A stretch of DNA of 64,000 bases from Nymphaea colorata (lineage: Eukaryota > Streptophyta > Magnoliopsida > Nymphaeales > Nymphaeaceae). Position numbers and translations under genes: made by a program. A model generated the notes under the pieces. The model did no database searches, had not been told where the DNA came from, and saw nothing but the letters and a program-made list of their open reading frames with translations. The number at the start of each line of letters is the position of its first letter. The first letter of the stretch is position 1. Positions 59,429-64,000 of the stretch are shown piece by piece. The stretch lies in assembly GCF_008831285.2 (NCBI RefSeq), contig NC_045148.1, forward strand, positions 14,300,802 through 14,364,801. The letters run 5' to 3'.

Positions 59429-62051
59429 TGTCACGACCCAATTTTTGACACCAAAAATTTTCTTTCATTTCTATAATAGCGAAATAATAGCGGAAGCAAT
59501 ATTGAGTCATGACCAGAACATAAAGAAATCAGACATTGTTTTATTCAATAATAAAATACTTGGACCCAAACAAAAATAACCACAAATTCCCAAACCGATG
59601 CAGTGTCCAAAATGCCAATGCCCGTCCATCACAAGACCAAGGTCGTCACTCCAAAACCAAAATCTATCAAGGACTACCTGTAGAGATAGAAAAAATTGTC
59701 AGAATTCCTCTGAATATGAGAAAATCCAGCCAGGAATGGAACATGGCCCATCAAAATAATATTTGATTTTGCAAAACAAATGCCCTCAAATCTTAACACA
59801 TATTGCAGTTACGACTCAAAAACAAAACGAGGTGTGCACAACCTCCAAAATTTCGTAGGCTTCCAACCGTGGTTCTCTGACAATGTTATGGTCATCGTGC
59901 CGAGCAAAAGAAATCCCCTCGCTCCCAAACAGAAACAGAACAGAATCCCGGACCTTTGTGCCGCCCAATACCCTGTGGGCCATCCAGTACAGATACAGGA
60001 GTGAGCTCAGGCGCACCACTACCTCCCGGGACGAAACCAAACACTGGGCAGAAACAGAAAGCTCGCACTCGTATAAACCATCGCACACAGTCCACGTTTC
60101 GCCTTCGAATTCCAAAAGTGAGGGTTTCTCATCACTAGACATCGTCTAGTACCTCTCACAGAAATCGCCCTCAGGCTCAGTTTCTCAAACAGAATAAATC
60201 AACCATGTAGATCTTAATTTAATGGCAATAAAGCAAAGTCAAATGCATCATAACGAAATTCAGAATCTCAAATAATAATATTGTGAACATCTTTTAGAAA
60301 CAAGCTATTTCAGAACCCTTTTTCTGAAATTTAAATAAGACTAAAGGCATCAAAGAGCAATAAAAACATAACAACTCTTTTTTAATCTATAAAAACCACC
60401 TTTTGGCAATTATTAAGAACTTAGGGGGTACCAGATCACAATTTCGTATTAAATATCCGGTTTTTGGTGAAAATAACTTTCGCAAGCCTCTTTTTGAGGA
60501 GGTTTTTAGCAAAAGTGACGCGGCATGAGTCTATAAGAATTATAACAGCATATCTGAATATTTTGCTAATTATTTGGACCAGTTTTGCAAATTTTCAACT
60601 TAATATAAAATCCGTCGCACCCTCGTTTCCTTTCATTCCTTCGCCTGATTTTCTCTCTCCTCACGAGAGCACCCCCGTCTTCTTCTCGTTCGACCGACGG
60701 TGGGGCTTCCACCGTTCTTCCACCACCAAAAACTAGCAGAGGGGAGGAAGAGATCGTATTCTTCCCGCGAGCACCCCTGCCGCAGCGCCGAACGCCACCA
60801 GCTGCCGCCGCCTCATCTTCTCCTTCTCCAGCGAGATCCAGTGTTCGGGTCTCCCGTAGCTGCTCCTACCGACCATTTGTCGCTCTCAGCCGTCACCTCC
60901 TCCTCTGCTGCTCCCTTTTTGCAGTATCTCCTCATGAGGAAGACTACCTCCCAACTTTAATGGTGTCCTTCTCGGTTTCCCTCTCACAGCGACAGTGAGG
61001 AATCAGAAGGGAACGACAGGAGGGATTTTGCAACTCCAATGCCGTCTTCCACATTTTTCCCCAAATCGCCTTTGCTACCATCGACAAGCTCTGTTCGTCG
61101 GTAGGGTTGAGGTATTTCTTTTCCCCTTATTTGTTGCGGATTTTTGATTTACCCAAAGTCGAGCAGAACAGGCCTTGCCCTCTGTCGACAATGTTCTGGA
61201 CCGTTTTCCCCTTTTTTTTTTCATGGATTAGGTTCAGGATGATAGCGGAGCCTTCCCACAGGCAGGGCAGTCCCTCCGTGAGGGTTCTGGTCTAAGATTA
61301 CTTCCTGAGATTTGTTCGAAACCCTCTAACATAGCCTTAAACATGGATATTCATGCTCTCGAGTCTCAGTTTCTCACAAATGAAATAACAAAAAAAAAAA
61401 AAACAAGGAGAAACAACTTAGACTGGCATGATTTGCACTTCATATCTGTATTTAGCATGCTTTCTCATAGATATTCAAAACTTAGAATACAGTATATCAT
61501 ACAGACATATATATCTCCATTAAAGAGCAGTCCAAATACAAGGGCTTCATGCTATTCATCACTGAACATTCCCATGCTATAACTCATGCATAGATTCATA
61601 TTCATGCATAAAAATACATAGATCCACATAGACATAGATTTTATAAGAAATCAGAAATACACGGCTTCATGCTCTATGCATAACTGAAATTTCCCATACC
61701 TGTTAATCGAGATGAGTTTCCAACACCAACTCCTTTCCTTGATCTCTTCTTCACTTCCTCATTCTTTCTCTCAACTCTCTGTCGTTGAGTCTCCTTCTCT
61801 AAGAATGGAATAAAGAATGGTCATTTTCTAAAAAATGGGGTTAAATAACCCTCTACGAGCCTTCCTAATTGTCATACGTTTTCTTCTTTTCAGTTTTTCA
61901 CAAGAAAGGAAACAACCTCTTGATTTCCTTTCTCATTTCTTTAATTCTTTTTAGTTAGGAAATCATTCGTTTTCTTTCCATATTGTTCCCATTATAATGG
62001 AAATGGGAAGTTTCAAAAGGAAGTGGAAGGAGTAACGTCGTGGGTTTTACA
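59429..62051 (-). mobile_element. Long 3' LTR of a Ty3/gypsy element
   Basis: Read on the minus strand, the segment begins TGTAAAACCCACGACG directly after a polypurine tract and would end in GGGTCGTGACA at 59429, giving the canonical TG...CA ends and a length of 2.6 kb. The 5 bases outside the left end (59424-59428, CCACT) would be one half of the target duplication. The partner LTR is beyond 64000, so the length is an inference from termini alone. The middle (60640-60960) is GC-rich with plus-strand promoter-like sequence. Confidence 0.6.
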
Positions 62052-62063
62052 TCCTTCCCCCCT
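62052..62063 (-). other. Polypurine tract of the gypsy element
   Basis: Minus strand AGGGGGGAAGGA, immediately 5' of the TGTAAAACCC LTR start and 36 bases downstream of the pol stop. This is the primer site for plus-strand DNA synthesis in LTR retroelements. Confidence 0.8.
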
Positions 62064-62098
62064 AAAAATAAATTTCGTACTCGAAATTTGAGCGTACC

Positions 62099-64000
62099 TT
62101 ATTGAAACAATTGAGGGTAACTCTTTCTCATGTCTTCTTCTGGCTCTCATATGCATTCTTTGATGCCATGATGTTGCCATTCCACTTGCACTAGTGAGAT
62201 TGTCTTCTTTCGCAATACATGCTCCTTTCGGTCTATGATCCGAAGCGGTTTTTCATCGGTTGTCATGTCCTCTTGCAAATCAACTTCTTCATAGTCTATC
62301 ACATGCGAAGGATCAGGTACATACTTCCTTAACATTGACATGTGAAATACTGGATGAACATGACTATACTGCGGTGGAAGTGCAATTCGATATGCAACCT
62401 CTCCAACTTTTTCCAGAATCTCGAATGGACCAATGTATCTTGGGCTCAATTTTCTCTTCTTTCCGAATCAAAAAACACTCTTGGTGGGTGATACCTTGAC
62501 AAATGCATGATCTCCTGCTTCAAAAGCTAGCTCTCTTCTTCGTTGGTCTGCATAACTCTTTTGTCGACTCTGAGCAACCAAAAGTTTCTTTCTAATCATA
62601 TTGACCTGATCAGTGTAGTGTTGGATCACCAAAGGATCCTCAATCTTGTTGTCTCCTATCTCTGTCCAACATGATGGTGATCTACAGGGTCGGCCATAAA
62701 GAGCTTCAAACGGAGCCATTCCAATGCTAGAGTGATAGCTATTGTTGTAGACAAATTCAGCCAACTTCACATGTTTATCCCATTCACCATTCCATTGCAA
62801 AACACAAGCTCTTAACATATCTTCAAGAGTTTGGATGGTTCGCTCAGACTATCCATCTGTCTGCGGATGAAATGCTGTGTTGAGTTTCAATTTTGTTCCC
62901 AATGTTTCCTGTAACCTTCCCCAAAACTTGGATGTAAATCTTGGATCTCTGTCAGAGATTATTGATTTAAGGATTCCATGAAGTCTCACAATTTCATCAA
63001 CATACAAATCTGCCAGACTTTCTAGTGATTGTGAAATCTTGATTGAAAGAAAATGTGCAGATTTAGTTAGGCGGTCTACCACTACCCAAATAGCATCATG
63101 TTGTCGTCGAGTACATGGTAACCCCACTACGAAGTCCATGGTGATGTCTTCCCATTTCCATTGAGGAATTTCTATCTGTTGCATCAAACCACCTGGTTTC
63201 TGATGTTCCACTTTAACCTGTTGACACACTAAGCATCGTGAGACGAACTCAGCAATCTCTTTCTTCATTCCTGGCCACCAGAAGTTTATCCTTAAATTTT
63301 GATACATCTTTGTGCTTCCTGGATGTATGGTGTATCTTGTCTTGTGTGCCTCTTCCAGCAACTTGTTCTTCACTTCTGGATCATTCGGAACCCACAATCT
63401 ACCATTGAACCACACAGATCCATCGTCGTCCTCAGAATAAGGAGTTTCTTCTTTCTTGTGACACTCAAGTTTCAACTTCGCATAATCCGGGCTCTGTTTT
63501 TGTTTCTCAATAATTTCATCGAGGAAACTATCTCGAATTATTCCTGCACACTTCACCTTTCCATTATCATCTCGCAATGGATGCCATTTTTCAAAGTCTT
63601 CCACCAAATTCCATGTCTGCATTAATAGTCCATTAGCTTTAGCAGTCGTCTTTCTGCTGAGTGCATCAGCTACCACATTGGCCTTTCTTGGATGATACTT
63701 TATTTCAAAGTCGTAATCTTTGAGATATTTCAGCCATCTTCTTTGTCTTAGGTTTAATTCTTTCTCCGAGAACAAATATTTGAGGGATTTGTGGTCAGAA
63801 AACATTTCAAATTCCAGATCATAGAGATAATGTTTCCATATTTTTAGTGCAAATACCACCGCTCCTAATTCCAAATCATGTGTTGGATAGTTTTTCTAGT
63901 GTTGTTTTAGTTGTCTAGAGGCATAAGCTATAACATTGTCCTTTTGCATAAGCACCGCTCCATATCCTGTTCCTGAAGCATCAGTATATACCACAAATCC
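62099..64000 (-). pseudogene. Decayed Ty3/gypsy pol: RNase H, integrase, chromodomain-like end
   Basis: A single minus-strand frame runs from the window edge (VVYTDASGTGYG, the first RNase H acidic region) through the RNase H domain ([16 protein letters not shown]), the HHCC integrase finger (H...H near GSTKMYQN, C-x2-C at SRCLVCQQ), the integrase core ([17 protein letters not shown], the conserved E region lying in NSYHSS/GMAPFEALYGR), then a GPFEIL/HPVFH module and a chromodomain-like C-terminus (VQVEWQHHGIKE). It is broken by in-frame stops at 63896-63898, 62849-62851, 62468-62470 and 62147-62149, before the presumed true stop at 62099-62101. There are no frameshifts in what is visible. 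The order is that of plant chromoviruses, most likely the Tekay/Del clade. Gag, protease and most of the reverse transcriptase lie outside the window. Confidence 0.9.

Noticed and set aside
60700-60960. Plus-strand ORF in the LTR as a host gene
   Set aside because: No domain, no downstream exon, and it lies inside an inferred LTR.

Overview
This window is plant nuclear DNA from a flowering plant. Its genes carry many spliced exons with GT..AG introns, and their products are plant families: a plastid FLU protein, an FLZ zinc finger, a UBP1-type RNA-binding protein, a pollen-type receptor kinase and a USP-domain RLCK. The long AT-rich spaces hold (CT)n, (CA)n and (TA)n microsatellites, small non-autonomous elements and a decayed Ty3/gypsy element with a long LTR. 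The sequence alone does not identify the species. All exon models were built by hand from reading-frame continuity and splice-site phase.

Layout, left to right. 915-7109 (+): USP-domain receptor-like cytoplasmic kinase, whose first exon lies outside the window or was not found. 8317-13825 (+): FLU, the plastid TPR regulator of chlorophyll synthesis, with a MITE in intron 2. 13826-22002: gene-poor, with a 65-bp tandem repeat, a possible LINE remnant and a promoter-like G-box/CGCG island. 22003-23466 (+): FLZ zinc-finger gene. 23467-31714: gene-poor, with microsatellites, short duplications and a SINE-like sequence. 31715-37964 (-): UBP1-type three-RRM protein in 12 exons. 39590-45230 (-): SNM1 DNA cross-link repair nuclease in 10 exons. 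47069-52297 (-): membrane-anchored GH28 polygalacturonase-like protein in 5 exons. 56503-58544 (+): pollen-receptor-like LRR pseudokinase in 2 exons. 59429-64000 (-): 3' end of a Ty3/gypsy chromovirus-like element with long 3' LTR, polypurine tract and stop-riddled pol.

The host genes do not form a pathway; this is an ordinary mosaic of single-copy-looking plant genes. Seven host genes are modelled; six are complete, and the frames of all seven close exactly across their introns. The points most worth a second look are an extra ~100-residue exon in FLU, a strikingly U-rich 5' leader on the gene for a U-binding protein (UBP1), a GH28 protein that lacks the usual catalytic histidine and has a tandem splice donor, a 311-bp MITE with a clean 9-bp target duplication, and promoter-like sequence on the antisense strand of the retrotransposon LTR. 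I found no convincing wholly new system.
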